Shown here: piece by piece, positions 53,034-64,000 of the stretch
How positions within the stretch are numbered: position 1 is the first letter of the stretch
Layout: the number at the start of each line of letters is the position of its first letter
NCBI GenBank assembly: GCA_026874595.1
Contig: CM049306.1
Span: 24,729,519-24,793,518, forward strand
DNA: 64,000 bases
DNA from: Sipunculus nudus
Taxonomy: Eukaryota; Annelida; Sipuncula; Golfingiida; Sipunculidae
Direction of reading: 5' to 3'
Program-made: the position numbers and the translations under genes
The notes under the pieces: generated by a model
The model's input: the letters and a program-made list of their open reading frames with translations, nothing else
What the model was told of the DNA's origin: nothing
The model's database searches: none

Positions 53034-53958
53034 GATTTTGTAGCTTTATCTGAGCAAGCATTTCCTGTGAATGCGATGAACAGCGTTCAGTCTCCTTTTA
53101 TCCATCCCGGCCTTATTTTTTAATGCGCTACATGAGGCAGCTGCTTTTCAAATGCAGTTACAATCCATTTAACAGGACAGACGTGCAGCACGACATGGTA
53201 AATGAATTTTCAAAGCATAGATAAAAAAATGTAAAGTCCCTGGTGGCACACCATATTAAGAAAAAGGTTACAGTCCATTGTAGGTAATGTCTCGTCAATA
53301 TAAATCCAGTACAAAGATGCGAGTTCCATTTCGTTTTTGTTTTATTGATATAGAGACTAGTAAAGTAGCCCATGACTGATGAATGCTTTTCAGAAATATT
53401 CCTTCTCAATTAGATATCACAGGAGTCTCAATTAAGAATCCCTTGAGGATGTATATACAAGGGGAATTAATATAAGTTTGAGTTTATATTACTTTCGCTT
53501 CTTATTATTCGGGTTCCATTGACATTGGATTTGTGGATTTAAAAAAAATAAACGATTATTTCTCAAAACTATCACGTTACGTCATGCTATACGTTAATCG
53601 ACACGCTGCATGGTAATGGCACTTGTTTCCTTTTACATGATATTTCCTTAATTATGTATTGATGGTTTTAGAAAACACCGTTTATGCCTCAGGGAATATA
53701 CTAACAGTTTACGGTAGAAGAGACACGCTGTTTCTATGGGAGTCATCAATATTGGTCTCCTTGATTCATAACACCCAGGCAGTTAGGGATATACGTTCAA
53801 AGCGGATATATTTAAATACACACCAGAACAATACATCTGTAGATACTGCACTAACTTTGCGGAAATAAGGACGATGTCTGTTTCATTTTAAACCCTCTTT
53901 TTGTTTTCTTTCTTACCCTCATGTCTGTATAGTGACATTTCACTACCAGTGAAAACAC

Positions 53959-54010
<52 letters not shown>

Positions 54011-54230
54011 CAAAAGATGTACATGTAAAATAGAGTGCCAAATTTGTTTAAATCTCCGAGTGTTAAATGACCCATTCAGGAGCTTATCAAGGGCATGGCC
54101 TTCCAAGTTGTACTTCAAGGTTTTCCTACACCTGCTTTACATGAATCAGTGTGAATAAGAAGGATGATCCTGACTTTCCTATCATAATGAAAAATAATCA
54201 TTCATTCGTTCATTTATACCAACAGCTTAC
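53034..54230. other. Upstream region of CUB-PAN gene 2
   Basis: The first 150 bp resemble the upstream sequence of gene 1 and of the orphan exon. Beyond that is AT-rich DNA with an (AT)n run at about 53959-54004. Confidence 0.45.
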
Positions 54231-54307
54231 ATTGACCTAGATCATCCGCGCAGTGGCGTCAATTATCTTCCAGGGTACGGTGGGTGTGGAGGGGGGGATG
54301 ACAGGCA

Positions 54308-54360
54308 GACACACATATATACATATATATATATATATAATGGATAGTTTCAGTGTATAA

Positions 54361-54410
<50 letters not shown>
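54308..54410. repeat. Two adjacent (AT)n runs
   Basis: AT dinucleotide runs at about 54308-54340 and 54363-54410, separated by about 22 bp of unique sequence. Confidence 0.9.
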
Positions 54411-54412
<2 letters not shown>

Positions 54413-54715
54413 CTATCGGGTGTCCCAACAATTGCTACGCTTTCTGACTCGTAATATCTATGGTATGTGTACCAATTCCATTGTGTGACATGTGGATATT
54501 ATCTACAAGCTTGTAAAATATAAAAAAAAAATCAGATGCATTTTATTCGAGTATCCCCGAATTCAAAATAACATAAAAAACATGCAAAATCATAGCTGGG
54601 TTATGCATTTGACATGTCACACGTGCATGGCACTGCCTTACATTACTGCCTCCAGGTGCTGGCATATGTAGATCAGTTTCAGTCTGAGAAAAAAACCTGA
54701 CTGGGTCACTGGGTG

Positions 54716-54903
54716 TCAGTTTTTTTTTTCATTTCCACTTGTATTAAGGATTAGATCAATCCAAAATTTTAATATGGAAGGATCATTCATGGTTTTGAGT
54801 ACGAGTGATAAGGCACTGAACACTCTATCATGGAAAATGGCTGGGGTTGTATTGGCGCCATTTCTGCCCATGGACGTTAGAGAGTCTACAGCCAGCCTTC
54901 TTG
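54716..54903 (-). other. Unassigned coding-like terminal exon
   Basis: On the minus strand, an acceptor-like CTTGACAG ends at 54904 and is followed by about 62 open codons and a TGA at 54716. The reading contains RRLAVDSLTSMGRNGAN, then TTPAIFHDRVFSALSLVL and SILKFWIDLIL, a composition typical of an alpha-helical (HEAT-like) protein. I do not recognise the family and see no preceding exon. It may be an exon of an unidentified gene, a pseudogene fragment or part of a mobile element. Confidence 0.3.
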
Positions 54904-54910
54904 CTGTCAA

Positions 54911-56242
54911 GTTAGGCTTACCTACCCAAATATAAGTGCCTACTGATTCGGGTTTTAACGGCTAGAGTTGCACAGACCGACTGTCAAGATGGTTCTGGAA
55001 AATTGTGGAACCAACGCACTGCCGCTAGATTAAAAGCAAAAAATTACGAAACACATGCTAGTATGTCTCAAATCAGGTACAGGCCAAGACTGACTGGTCC
55101 CTACGTGGAGGACATGATTCAGTCACAAGAGGTTAACCCGGGGACGCATGCATAAAGATTTCAGAGAAATTTGCCAGTGCCTTGCAAATGAGCAATCATA
55201 TCATCTGTGTCAAGAATGTTGAAAACAGTAAAAAAAACTCCAAATAACGCTATTTAAACAGTAGTGAATCTAGAGGGGGCGCCCTCGGCGCGCCCTAGTT
55301 GAGCTGGAACATCTAAATCATCATTTTATCTAATTATTTTCACATATTTTGTAAACCCATGTTCATTTTTCAGATTTCTCTTTTATCAATTAGCAATTAC
55401 AATTTCAAGTTATCCACAGTTTATTAATTTAAAATTCATAAGTTTGGCATATTAATGAACAGTTGTGTGATTTAATTTGCTCCGTTAGGATACAGCATCC
55501 CTAAATTTCTATAATGAGGGAGGGAGTCTTTCATTATTACACTCTGCTGGGTAACTAGGGCTGCATGGGTATCACCTATAGTATAATTTCCGTATTGCCT
55601 ATAATATAATTTCCGTATCCAGGGGGTCTGCCCCCCCCCCTCCTTTTCAGCTGCGGTAATTTTTTAAGGGGTTTCAGACCAATTTTTCATCGTGGACCCC
55701 CCCCCCCCCCCTCCGTTTGTCCTGACCTTGGGATCTTTTTCAAGTCTTTGTCATAAGTCCTCTGAGTTGGACCTCTCCTTTTTCTAAATCCTCGATCCGC
55801 CCCTGTATTGTGATATATATCGCCATATGTTTCATATAGTATCAGTTTACAAGGTAAAGTATATAAAATATGGCATTTATCCGTTATTACGTTACATATA
55901 AATTCATGAAATTATATACAGATCAAAGTATTTCTGACAGGGAATAAAGCAAAATTAATTTCATATGCATCTTCTGGGCTATGTTTTTCGCACGGAGAGT
56001 GATAGATGGTGATTTAGATGTCAGCATTTGTATAACAGACACTTCATATTACTACAATAGATCCATCTCAGTTACATATGACTAATGTTGACAAATATTG
56101 ACGAATAGTCATATATAAAAACCGTATCGCGGTAAGCAATGTGCGAATCACCGTATCGTGAAATATCGATATATCGATAATATCGCGAACCTCTGATCAT
56201 AACGTTAACACCGAATAACTCTCTCCCCCCCCCCCCCCCCCA
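54911..56242. other. No gene supported; C tracts
   Basis: Includes poly-C tracts near 55631-55640, 55698-55711 and 56225-56240 and short direct repeats ('ataatttccgtat' twice near 55585-55617). Confidence 0.45.
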
Positions 56243-56443
56243 GATCGAATTCGTGTTTGAGTGTGAGGCACGGCCTTCCCGGAAGCCTGCATAGCGCTAT
56301 AGGTCTGGGATGGGGTTTAGACTTTTAGGAGTGAAAAATTACACGGCTCCTTTGTTGATATACCCGCCGATACTCCGGCGAACTCAGGACCTGCATGTGC
56401 ACTGCTGAGTCCTGTGTGCTGCCGAGACCACAGAAGCCGGTTT
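56243..56443 (-). mobile_element. tRNA-derived SINE, copy 3 (diverged)
   Basis: On the minus strand it begins ACCGGCTTCTGTGGTCTCGG, has CAGGACTCAGCAGTG and, in its body, CCGGGAAGGCCGTGCC. These match the order of copy 2 at 13898-14132, with many substitutions. Confidence 0.6.
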
Positions 56444-56559
56444 CAAGTTTAACATATTGATTTTTTATTTATGCTAATAACTTGAAAAATTTGCAAAATT
56501 CAGATCGAATTTTTGGTAAACAATTGAATCTTGATTAAATAAAGTTATATCCCTGAAAA

Positions 56560-57675
56560 AAGTGTCCAGCTTCAGCAATTCTCATGTTCAGTGAGTAAAT
56601 ACATTACCTGATTTTTTTAAAAATTGCATTATATTTCGGCCCATAACTTCAAAACAATATGCAATACTGACCTAACTTTTGGTATATTAATAGAATATAT
56701 ATGGAAGAATTTGAATACTAAATATGATCAAAAACAGATCAGAGGTTTTGATATTAGGCAGCCTTGAAGTGTAACAATGTTTTTTTTATGGAAAACGGAG
56801 GTTTTTTTCTTAATATCTTGAAGGAACGATGTCCTAGTGACCCAATTTTCGGTATGGTAGGAGATTCTGGAGACATCTATAACAGTATGCAAAATATTTG
56901 GCCCCACTCCAGAGTGTGAAACTGGTTTCGGTTCAGCGAAACCATTCACTTACTAATAGCGAAACCGAAACTGGTTTTGGCGAAACTGCGAAACATTCTC
57001 CAGAGATGGTTTCGGTTTTGGTTTCGCTAAAACCGTCCACTCGATAATTATACTGTCCAGATGGCGGAGGTGGGCCAAAGTAGTGCAATTTTATTAATTA
57101 TCTTATTAATTGACACTATTGATGCCTGTTAGAGTTAAATAAGCAATGACTGAGATATAAACATTAATAAATTCTTTCGGAAGTGTTTTGAATTCAATAT
57201 TCACTACTGTAACCATGTATAGCTAAAGATGAGCTGCATGTATCCTGTACGTCCATGTCGTCTTACACATGGATATATTAGGACGCAGAGAAACAGTCTA
57301 TTTTTATCATAATTGGATATATATTTGCCAGTCACAATTAATAATGCTCTCTCTTGGTCTCAAAGTGCCCAGGCAACCTATATGGATCTCTAACTTTTGA
57401 GAAAATGTTTATCATTAATTTATTTAATAAATAATAAATAATTTACAATGTTATCAATATTTTCTATTAAAACCGAAACCGTCCACTTAAAATATAAGGT
57501 GAAACCATACAGAACCGGTTTTCCCGGAACCGAAACTAATTTCGAATTTTCGAGTGAGCCCTTTGATTCGCAGGTCTAACGGTTTCAAAACGTGCCCTGT
57601 TAACGGACGGACAGCCGGACGACGGACAAAGGACCACGACTATAGCGCAGATGACTCATAGTCAGCTAAGCTAAA
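56560..57675 (-). repeat. R1-related repeat (R2 branch) interrupted by a GAAACCG-rich insert
   Basis: Its right end, read on the minus strand, is TTAGCTGACTATGAGTCATC, then TATAGTCGTGGTCC and a run of GTCCGTC. That matches the start of the repeat at 61225. Its left part is the inverse of 62050-62400 (GGCAGCCTTGAAGTGTAACA; GACCCAATTTTCGGTATGG). Between about 56918 and 57558 lies a block whose two ends are dense in GAAACCG/CGGTTTC words, absent from the other copies and therefore probably a separate insertion. Confidence 0.65.
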
Positions 57676-58390
57676 ATTCGTATTTTAACCAATATCCAAG
57701 GTTTTTCAAACAGAAGAAAACCTGCCAATCTGGCGTGAACCATTTGACTAAAAGCGCCATCTATTTTGCTATGAATACTTCCTTTTAACATATTAGACTG
57801 GTTAGTCTCTGAAATTGGGCTAAATTTGAACTGTTATAATCGTACATTTTAAAAGGAGACGACTTAAAATTAAGCTTATGCTCTGTATCTATACTGGACC
57901 AAATATAGAAAAGGGAACATTAAATGACTGTCCCATTAGGCTTTAACTTAAACTCTCCTGTACGAATGATGGGAAACCAGTCTATTTAATAGAGCTGTTC
58001 ATAAATTAACGGGGAAAACCTCCGGTAAACCCAGAGCGGACCAATATTGCATGTGTACATACATATAAACATTGAAAATTACGATACGAGAAGATCTCGC
58101 GGTCGTGATTGCTCTGTTGCTGTAACTAGCTATTACATTCACTGTATACACATTAAACGAACTAAGGTAAAAAAATCAATGGCTTCGTATATAAAATATT
58201 ACAATCAAATCCTTACCTAAAATGTTACATTTGGATAGAATGTCATTAATTGCTCATTCTTATCTTATGGATGTTCGTCAGTATAATATAAATTAAGATA
58301 ACTATTAATATCAAATATAATTATATAACAGGAAAAGATACGAGGTGATAGCATGAATAAATTGCGTGGTACATCACACTTGTAGATATA
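57676..58390. other. No gene seen
   Basis: AT-rich intergenic sequence. Confidence 0.5.

Positions 58391-58488
<98 letters not shown>
58391..58488. repeat. (AAT)n / (ATT)n palindromic microsatellite
   Basis: About 42 bp of AAT repeats, a short ACAATT centre and then about 50 bp of ATT repeats form a near-perfect trinucleotide inverted repeat. The Asn-Tyr rich ORFs on it are artefacts. Confidence 0.9.
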
Positions 58489-58929
58489 GAAAATAATTAT
58501 AATAAAATTAATAATGGTTTTGTTTATAATACTTTGTGTTCGCACAAGCCTTGTATTTCTCCAGTATACATGAGGCTAATAATCTTATCATACATTGAAA
58601 AAAGGAAATTAATTGATAAAAATCAGAATTCTAATGTCTTTTATCGTCAGACATGTATGCTTGAAATGGAATATAGATTGATAGTTTTGACCTCCACCTT
58701 ATTTTAAATAATAAATGACCAATTAAAATTGAAAATGAAATTTCATTTTTTTTTATTTAATCAAATTCCCTCCGAGTATTTCTTGGCTTTATCAGTGAAA
58801 ATATCAGCAGAGTATTTAAGAATGCACATAAGTTACACCATAGATACTTGGGAAAAGAGTTTTAAAATGTGTAAAGTATTTTAGGCATTTATGTAATACA
58901 ATGATTGAAAAGTTATTCTTAATTAAGTA

Positions 58930-59129
58930 TTTCTTAGCACACAATTATTGTGAGCCACAACGTGCATGCCTTACAATGAACCGGATCATATTTGTATTTT
59001 CCAACCGTCTCCCTAAAGGTCGCGCACAACGACGATGGCAGTGCATGACATATTGGTCAGTGTTCAGCGGTGGTGTTTGTTTACAAACAGCTGAGGTCTG
59101 ACACAGCACAACAAGTCCAAGTCTAGAAA
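58930..59129 (+). promoter_or_regulatory. NRBF2 promoter and 5' UTR region
   Basis: The 200 bp before the ATG at 59130 are richer in CpG than the surroundings (GTCGCGCACAACGACG near 59019-59034) and have no TATA box at the usual distance. This fits a housekeeping-type TATA-less promoter. The exact start site cannot be seen. Confidence 0.35.
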
Positions 59130-61039
59130 ATGGAGACATATTTAATGCCTCTGAACAAGGTAAATCACGCAGTTTTTGTCTGGGACACAGTTTTATGGTT
59201 ATAAATGTATATCACGAGAAGTGACAAATACTTTCTTGTAAGAAATCATACCAGTAAACCCAGGCCTTTGGCTTTGGCTTGCTGAAGCAATTAAAGTAAA
59301 TGGATCTCAGTAGGTTCTTTTATTCATACCTGAATTTGATGAGCAGACGACAGCCCTCTTGGTCGAGTTAAACGCCTTTGCTCAGTTGATCGTATTACAT
59401 TAAATGGGGCACATCCCATAACTGTTCTTGCCAAGAGCATAATGATATTTAATATTGATGTAAGCTAGTTTTGTTTTGTTTTTACGGCTATAATGTTTTG
59501 TCCTCTTGTATATGTGTGTGTGTATGTGGGTGGGTGGGGGGGGGGGGGGGGGGGGTTGGTTAAAGGTCTGATTAGTGTGTGTACCCAAAACACAAATAAC
59601 ACAAATTTTGAGTGAACCAATTAAAACATCATCTATGTCAAATTGCTTGATCCACCAGTGTGTCTGTTATGGTTCGACGGACAATATGTCTAAAATAAAT
59701 ATCAAGGTTGGCCTAAATTAGCACATGCTGAATCCAGAGCATAATTTACAGCATTATTAGCCTTTGGACAAGCTTCTGTTGCTCAGGGTACTAGAGTAGA
59801 GCACAGGACTCAATGCCAGGGGATTATGACTTTGAATCCCATGCAACTAAGGCTGTATGATTTTTCAAGGTTTAGGCAGCCACCCAGGTAATGCTACAAG
59901 TACCTGCTCACCACCAGTCTGGAACAGCCGTGTAGCAGCTACCACCCAGGCTGACCCCTTTGCAAGATTAATGGGAAGGCCATGCCCATCGGCAACTTAA
60001 TGTCATATATCAGTTAACAGAAAATCATGTATGTAATCACTTAAAACTGAAATCCCAAACTACTTCATATATAAATTTGAGTCAATCTGACCACTTCATG
60101 TTTTAAAATAACATATCCAATTAATAATTGTCATTCCTGAACCCTCTGAAGGTGATGGTAGTTCCAAGTTAATGTGACATGATGTCACATCAAGCCTAGA
60201 CAAGGTGATCACTGGGGCTGAGGGCCACAAGTCAACAAAGCTTATTTGAAATTGCATATGCTGAAGGCCAAGTGATGAGTGGCATTGAGTGCTGGTACAA
60301 AGCAGGGCCTCCCTGTCTGTGTGTCTGTTTATATATCACCCATCACCTTTAAGGTGGTTCTGCATAAGTGGGTAGTGCGTATCTGTAGTCCGCATGCATA
60401 GACCGTATTCATGTTCAGCATCGCAAAGTTTGTTTTCCATAAGTACATATGTGTTGTCTGTACTATGTGTTGGTAAGTGCTCGAAAGCTTAAATTTTTCT
60501 TTTTTTTTTCAAGCATTTCCACCATACATTTATTGTACATTTGTATATATAAGCATCAATAATAAAATTTTAAAAAAAAGATCATAAATAGTAATATTTT
60601 ATACCCTGTTATGATGTTTAAATTTCAGACATTCAGAAAACGTAGAAAAGTGTTTGATAAAGATAGGAAAACAAAATTTAACTAAATTCCAATATGTTTT
60701 GTTTATGAAAGACTGATGCCAGAAATGACATTCATATCAGTTGGAAATATAGATGGTGCATACAGCACAGCCTGAATAAGAAAACCCTATGCTAAACCTG
60801 AAATTGACAAGGCGATTGGTATGCACTGTGGCTGAGTGTGCAAAAATTGCTCCCAGGAGCATGCAGTTACAGACAAATGAAGATGAATGGAAACGTCCAG
60901 CATATTTTTTAGATCCGTACCTAGGAAATAGGTGTGTTCATAAGCCCCAATGCATTTTGGAGTAAAAATACCTTTACCCACAATCCATAACAGTACAGTT
61001 GTACTCAATTCCTGTTTTATATATATAATATATATATAA

Positions 61040-61084
<45 letters not shown>

Positions 61085-61204
61085 GATATGTATATAATTT
61101 GTGTATTTTTATAATGCAGGCCCATCAGCAAGAGAGAAAAGCAGAGCAGTTTGTTGGAGCAGGAAAGTTTGATGATGCCATAATCTGTCACCAGAGGGCA
61201 GCAG
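59130..61204 (+). CDS. NRBF2: NRBF2, first two coding exons (partial; continues past the window)
   Basis: Exon 1 is 59130-59159 (METYLMPLNK, then donor GTAAAT). Exon 2 is 61120-61204, after an acceptor ATAATGCAG, reads AHQQERKAEQFVGAGKFDDA then IICHQRAA, and ends in phase 1 at GTGAGC. NRBF2 proteins open with a short leader and an MIT domain with the pattern LAHQQ-R-AD-LLA-GKY-EAI-CH-KAA, and the exon boundary falls just before AHQQ here. The match, including residue order and the phase-1 end, is strong. NRBF2 binds ATG14 and promotes activity of the Beclin1-VPS34 PI3-kinase complex in autophagy through its MIT domain. Intron 1 contains a SINE (59772-60000) and an (AT)n run just before the exon-2 acceptor. 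Exon 3 and the coiled-coil part were not found up to 64000, so intron 2 is at least 2.8 kb. Confidence 0.87.
59772..60000 (+). mobile_element. tRNA-derived SINE, copy 4
   Basis: Plus-strand copy: GCTTCTGTTGCTCAGGGTAC, CACAGGACTCAATGCC, B-box-like GACTTTGAATCCC, and in the body TTAATGGGAAGGCCATGCCC. Order and spacing match copy 2 (13898-14132). It lies in NRBF2 intron 1. A poly-G tract follows a (GT)n stretch at 59513-59555 upstream. Confidence 0.7.
61018..61080. repeat. (AT)n microsatellite next to NRBF2 exon 2
   Basis: An interrupted AT run that ends about 40 bp before the exon-2 acceptor. Confidence 0.9.
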
Positions 61205-61224
61205 GTGAGCAATCTGCCTAACAT

Positions 61225-62560
61225 AGTTAGCTCAGCTGACTATAAGTCATCTGAGCTATAGTCGTGGTCCATTGTCCGTCGTCCGTCCGTCTGTCCGGAT
61301 GTCCGTCCGTAAGACTGGCACGTTTCGACACCGTTGGACCTACGAATCTGAAATTCGGCATACAGTTAGATGTCCCCAAATTCTCCTACCATGCCGAAAA
61401 TTCGGTTAATAGGACTTCGTTCCTTGGAGATATTTAGGAAAAACCTCAATATTTTATTAGAAATCTATTTTCACACTTCAGGACTGCCTAATATCAAAAC
61501 CACTCATCTGGTTTTCTTCATATTTACCATAAATATTCCTCTATATAGTTCCTATGTACATGCCAGATATTAAGTCAGTATTATATAATTTAAAAAAGTT
61601 ATGGGCCCAAACATAATGGACTTTGTAAAAAAATCAGGAAGATATTTGGTCACTTAAGACCAAAAGTGTTATAGGTAGGGACTTTTTCCAGTAATACATC
61701 TTTAATTAATCAAAATTTAATTGTATACCAAAAATTAGATCAAAATCTGTTAAATTTTTTTAAATATTGGCAAAAATATAAAATTGGTACCTTAAATTTT
61801 GCCCAACTTTGGCTACGGCACGTTTTTTTCCTGTAAGTACTGTGGATTTAATTTTCACAGCATGTATACATAAGGATTTAATCTGTTAAAATCTGAAATT
61901 TGAAAATAAAAGCTGCAAAATTAGGCTAGTTATTGAATTTTTTTCTGAGGCTCTTGTTGTATTCCCTTACATTGTCAAGCAGTCCACTTTAATGACTGTA
62001 GGTCATTCAGTGCACATCTCTATGCTCTCCAGGCTGTTGGCATAATTTTAGATGTCCCCAAAATCTCCTACCATACCGAAGATTGGGTCATTAGGACTTC
62101 GTTCCTTCGAGATATTAATGAAAAAAAACTCCGTTTTCCATAAAAAAAGCCATTGTTACACTTCAAGGCTGCCTAATATCAAAACCACTGATCTGTTTTT
62201 GATCATATTTAGTATTCACATTCTTTCATACATTTTCTATGAACATACCAAAAATTAGGTCAGTATTGCGTATTATTTTGAAGTTATGGGCCAAAACATA
62301 ATGCAATTTTTTAAAAAATCAGGAAATATATTTACTCACCTAACATGAGAATTGCTGAACCTAGAGACTTTTTTTTCAGGAATATAACTTTATTTAATCA
62401 AGATTCAATTGTTTACCCAAAATTAGATCTGAATTTTGCAAATTTTTCAAGTTATTAGCATAAATAAAAAATCAATACCTTAAATTTGTCCAACTTTGGC
62501 ACTGTTGATTTAATTTTCACAGCATATTTACATGTGGATTTAATCTTTTAAAATATGGAA
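61225..62560 (+). repeat. R2 repeat with two tandem internal copies, in NRBF2 intron 2
   Basis: Starts TTAGCTCAGCTGACTATAAG, then TGTCCGTCGTCCGTCCGTC. An internal unit beginning 'agatgtccccaaattctcct' (61369) recurs at 62050 ('agatgtccccaaaatctcct'). Both continue through 'ccataccgaa', 'taggacttcgttcctt', 'gcctaatatcaaaaccac' and later 'tacatcttt/ataactttatttaatc'. Repeat length is about 680 bp. The inverted relative is at 56560-57675. Non-coding; ORFs at 61370 and 62052 are the same repeat read in frame. Confidence 0.75.
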
Positions 62561-64000
62561 TTTCAAAGAAATTGATTGGAAAGAATAGCTTTTTATTCAT
62601 GTTTTCATACACCATGTCAAGTGTTGTTTACATCCAGCCCACCTAGTAGTACAGCCTTCACTTGCATTATGTAACCCACCCCAGGCAGCTTGCCTTGGGT
62701 CAGCCTGGCCACTACCAGCAGGCTTCCCCTCTGCCCTGCACTCCCCCCACCCCAGATGGTGCCTTAACTAGATGAATGTTATTATTTTCTGTATTTGATT
62801 CATTCTTATTCTAGGCTATGCTACATTTTAGATTTTGTATTGAACCACCAGGGTTAAAATGATTAAAGTGTACATTTAATTGTGTCCACAAAGTGGTGTA
62901 TTGCTATGAAAGTGTTGATGTTCATGAGATAAGTAATTCCTTACTTCAGAAGAGTAAAAACTTCACCAGGTGTGAAATTGACTATTAATTCCAGTAATAA
63001 ATTAAAACTTGGATAGTAATTAGCACAATGATATTGTTTGTCCCTCATTCAACCAACAGTGTGTATACTTTATTTGAAAAGATGTCTTATTTTATCAAAT
63101 TTACTGAATCTTTTATTTTATTTTGGTGAATAAAATTAAGCATGTACTGAAAACTCCCAATGTGCAAAACTTTTTAATAGTGATTCAAGGAATATTCTTG
63201 TAGATGCCATGTTGTGGCATTATTTTCTTTTAAATTCAGTTTAAACATTTATGATTTAAAAATAATAAAATATATGTGTATGCATTATATGACCCAATAT
63301 GAGCTACACTCTGGTTATATGATGATTGCAACTTTTGCAACAATTCTAATATTTTAACTTATTGTTTCAGTTTTTTACTCTGTATATATAATGATTGCAA
63401 CTTTTGCAACAATTCTAATATTTTAATTTTCAGGTTTTTTTATTAAAAATTTATAAAACCTGTAAATAAAAAAAATGATTCAGATAAAAACTTCTTAATG
63501 GAAAAAATGGATATGCTTAAAAAAATAGGATTATATATAAACTTAAATGCATTATTCCCTTGAAAGTGAAATAAAGGTATTAGTCCATTCTGTCCACTTG
63601 CCTGTCCATCTGTAAATTTTCATATGCATCACAGTATCTCAAAATTTTACTGTTTTCCTCATGACAGTCTTGTCAGAGTATTAGTTTGCAATATTATATT
63701 TAGAACTTTACTATAACCAAGTAGGAGGGCCCCTTTCCTCTTAGCTTTTCATATTCTTATATAAATGAAAAATATTACAATAGAATATTTCTACATTCAC
63801 CTTCGTGCTGCCCTCACTTTTCCCTTCTCCGAACCCCATCCCAGAGTCAGCCTCAGTAAGCAAGAACAAGATGAAGCAGATATACATACTTTAATATTTT
63901 GTATAACTATTCGTCCATAGGTACCTATGTACATGCCAGAAATTATGTCACTATTGTGTAATATGTAGACATAGTGGGCATCACAATAATGTACCTTGTC
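62561..64000. other. NRBF2 intron 2, remainder
   Basis: No NRBF2 exon 3 recognised. A 40-bp direct repeat (start 'atgattgcaacttttgcaac') occurs at about 63322 and 63391, each followed by a T-rich stretch and CAG. A C-rich patch lies at 62680-62760. Confidence 0.5.

Noticed and set aside
58366-58707. Asn/Tyr-rich and Ile-rich ORFs on both strands
   Set aside because: Translation of the (AAT)n/(ATT)n palindrome.
61205-64000. NRBF2 exon 3
   Set aside because: I looked for the continuation of the MIT domain (YLSEAM-like) and the basic coiled-coil segment and did not find it before the window end.

Overview
The window is AT-rich, intron-containing animal DNA, packed with simple repeats, (AT)n microsatellites, homopolymer G/C tracts, tRNA-derived SINEs, small inverted-repeat transposons and tandem arrays built around the motif TCAAGGTCA. 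The recognisable genes are metazoan (NRBF2, a secreted PEBP protein, CUB-PAN secreted proteins). The style of the repeats suggests a mollusc, most likely a bivalve, but that is inference from repeat character and gene style, not proof. There is no bacterial-type operon, CRISPR array or rRNA.

Layout. 1-3600: repeat DNA, the last coding exon of an unidentified + strand gene (764-952), its 3' flank, and an interleaved near-exact duplication. 4400-6800: stacked small transposons. 7894-12024 (- strand): a complete four-exon gene for a secreted phosphatidylethanolamine-binding protein (187 aa), with a candidate 5' UTR exon at about 14439. 12.6-20.5 kb: mostly featureless AT-rich DNA with two SINEs and microsatellites. 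20528-21545: a probable solo LTR sitting inside an (AT)n tract. 23.4-24.1 kb: an orphan signal-peptide exon and a weak CUB-like exon, both on - strand. 25430-26087: a 658-bp palindromic element. 27.5-28.2 kb: a tandem array. 29050-34280: a large foldback-like element whose 1.45-kb inverted arms are each made of two tandem units. 35444-45443 and 47573-53033 (- strand): two complete paralogous four-exon genes for secreted CUB-PAN proteins (236 and 229 aa) in tandem, their introns filled with repeats, including a degraded RTE-like LINE. 59130-61204 (+ strand): the first two coding exons of NRBF2, the rest lying beyond the right edge.

Function. The genes do not form a shared pathway. NRBF2 is a subunit of the autophagy PI3-kinase complex; the PEBP and CUB-PAN proteins are secreted. 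The clearest locus-level signal is local expansion of the CUB-PAN family: two intact copies plus at least one detached 5' exon homologous to their signal exons, all on the same strand. The most striking non-genic structure is the foldback element with dimeric arms at 29-34 kb.
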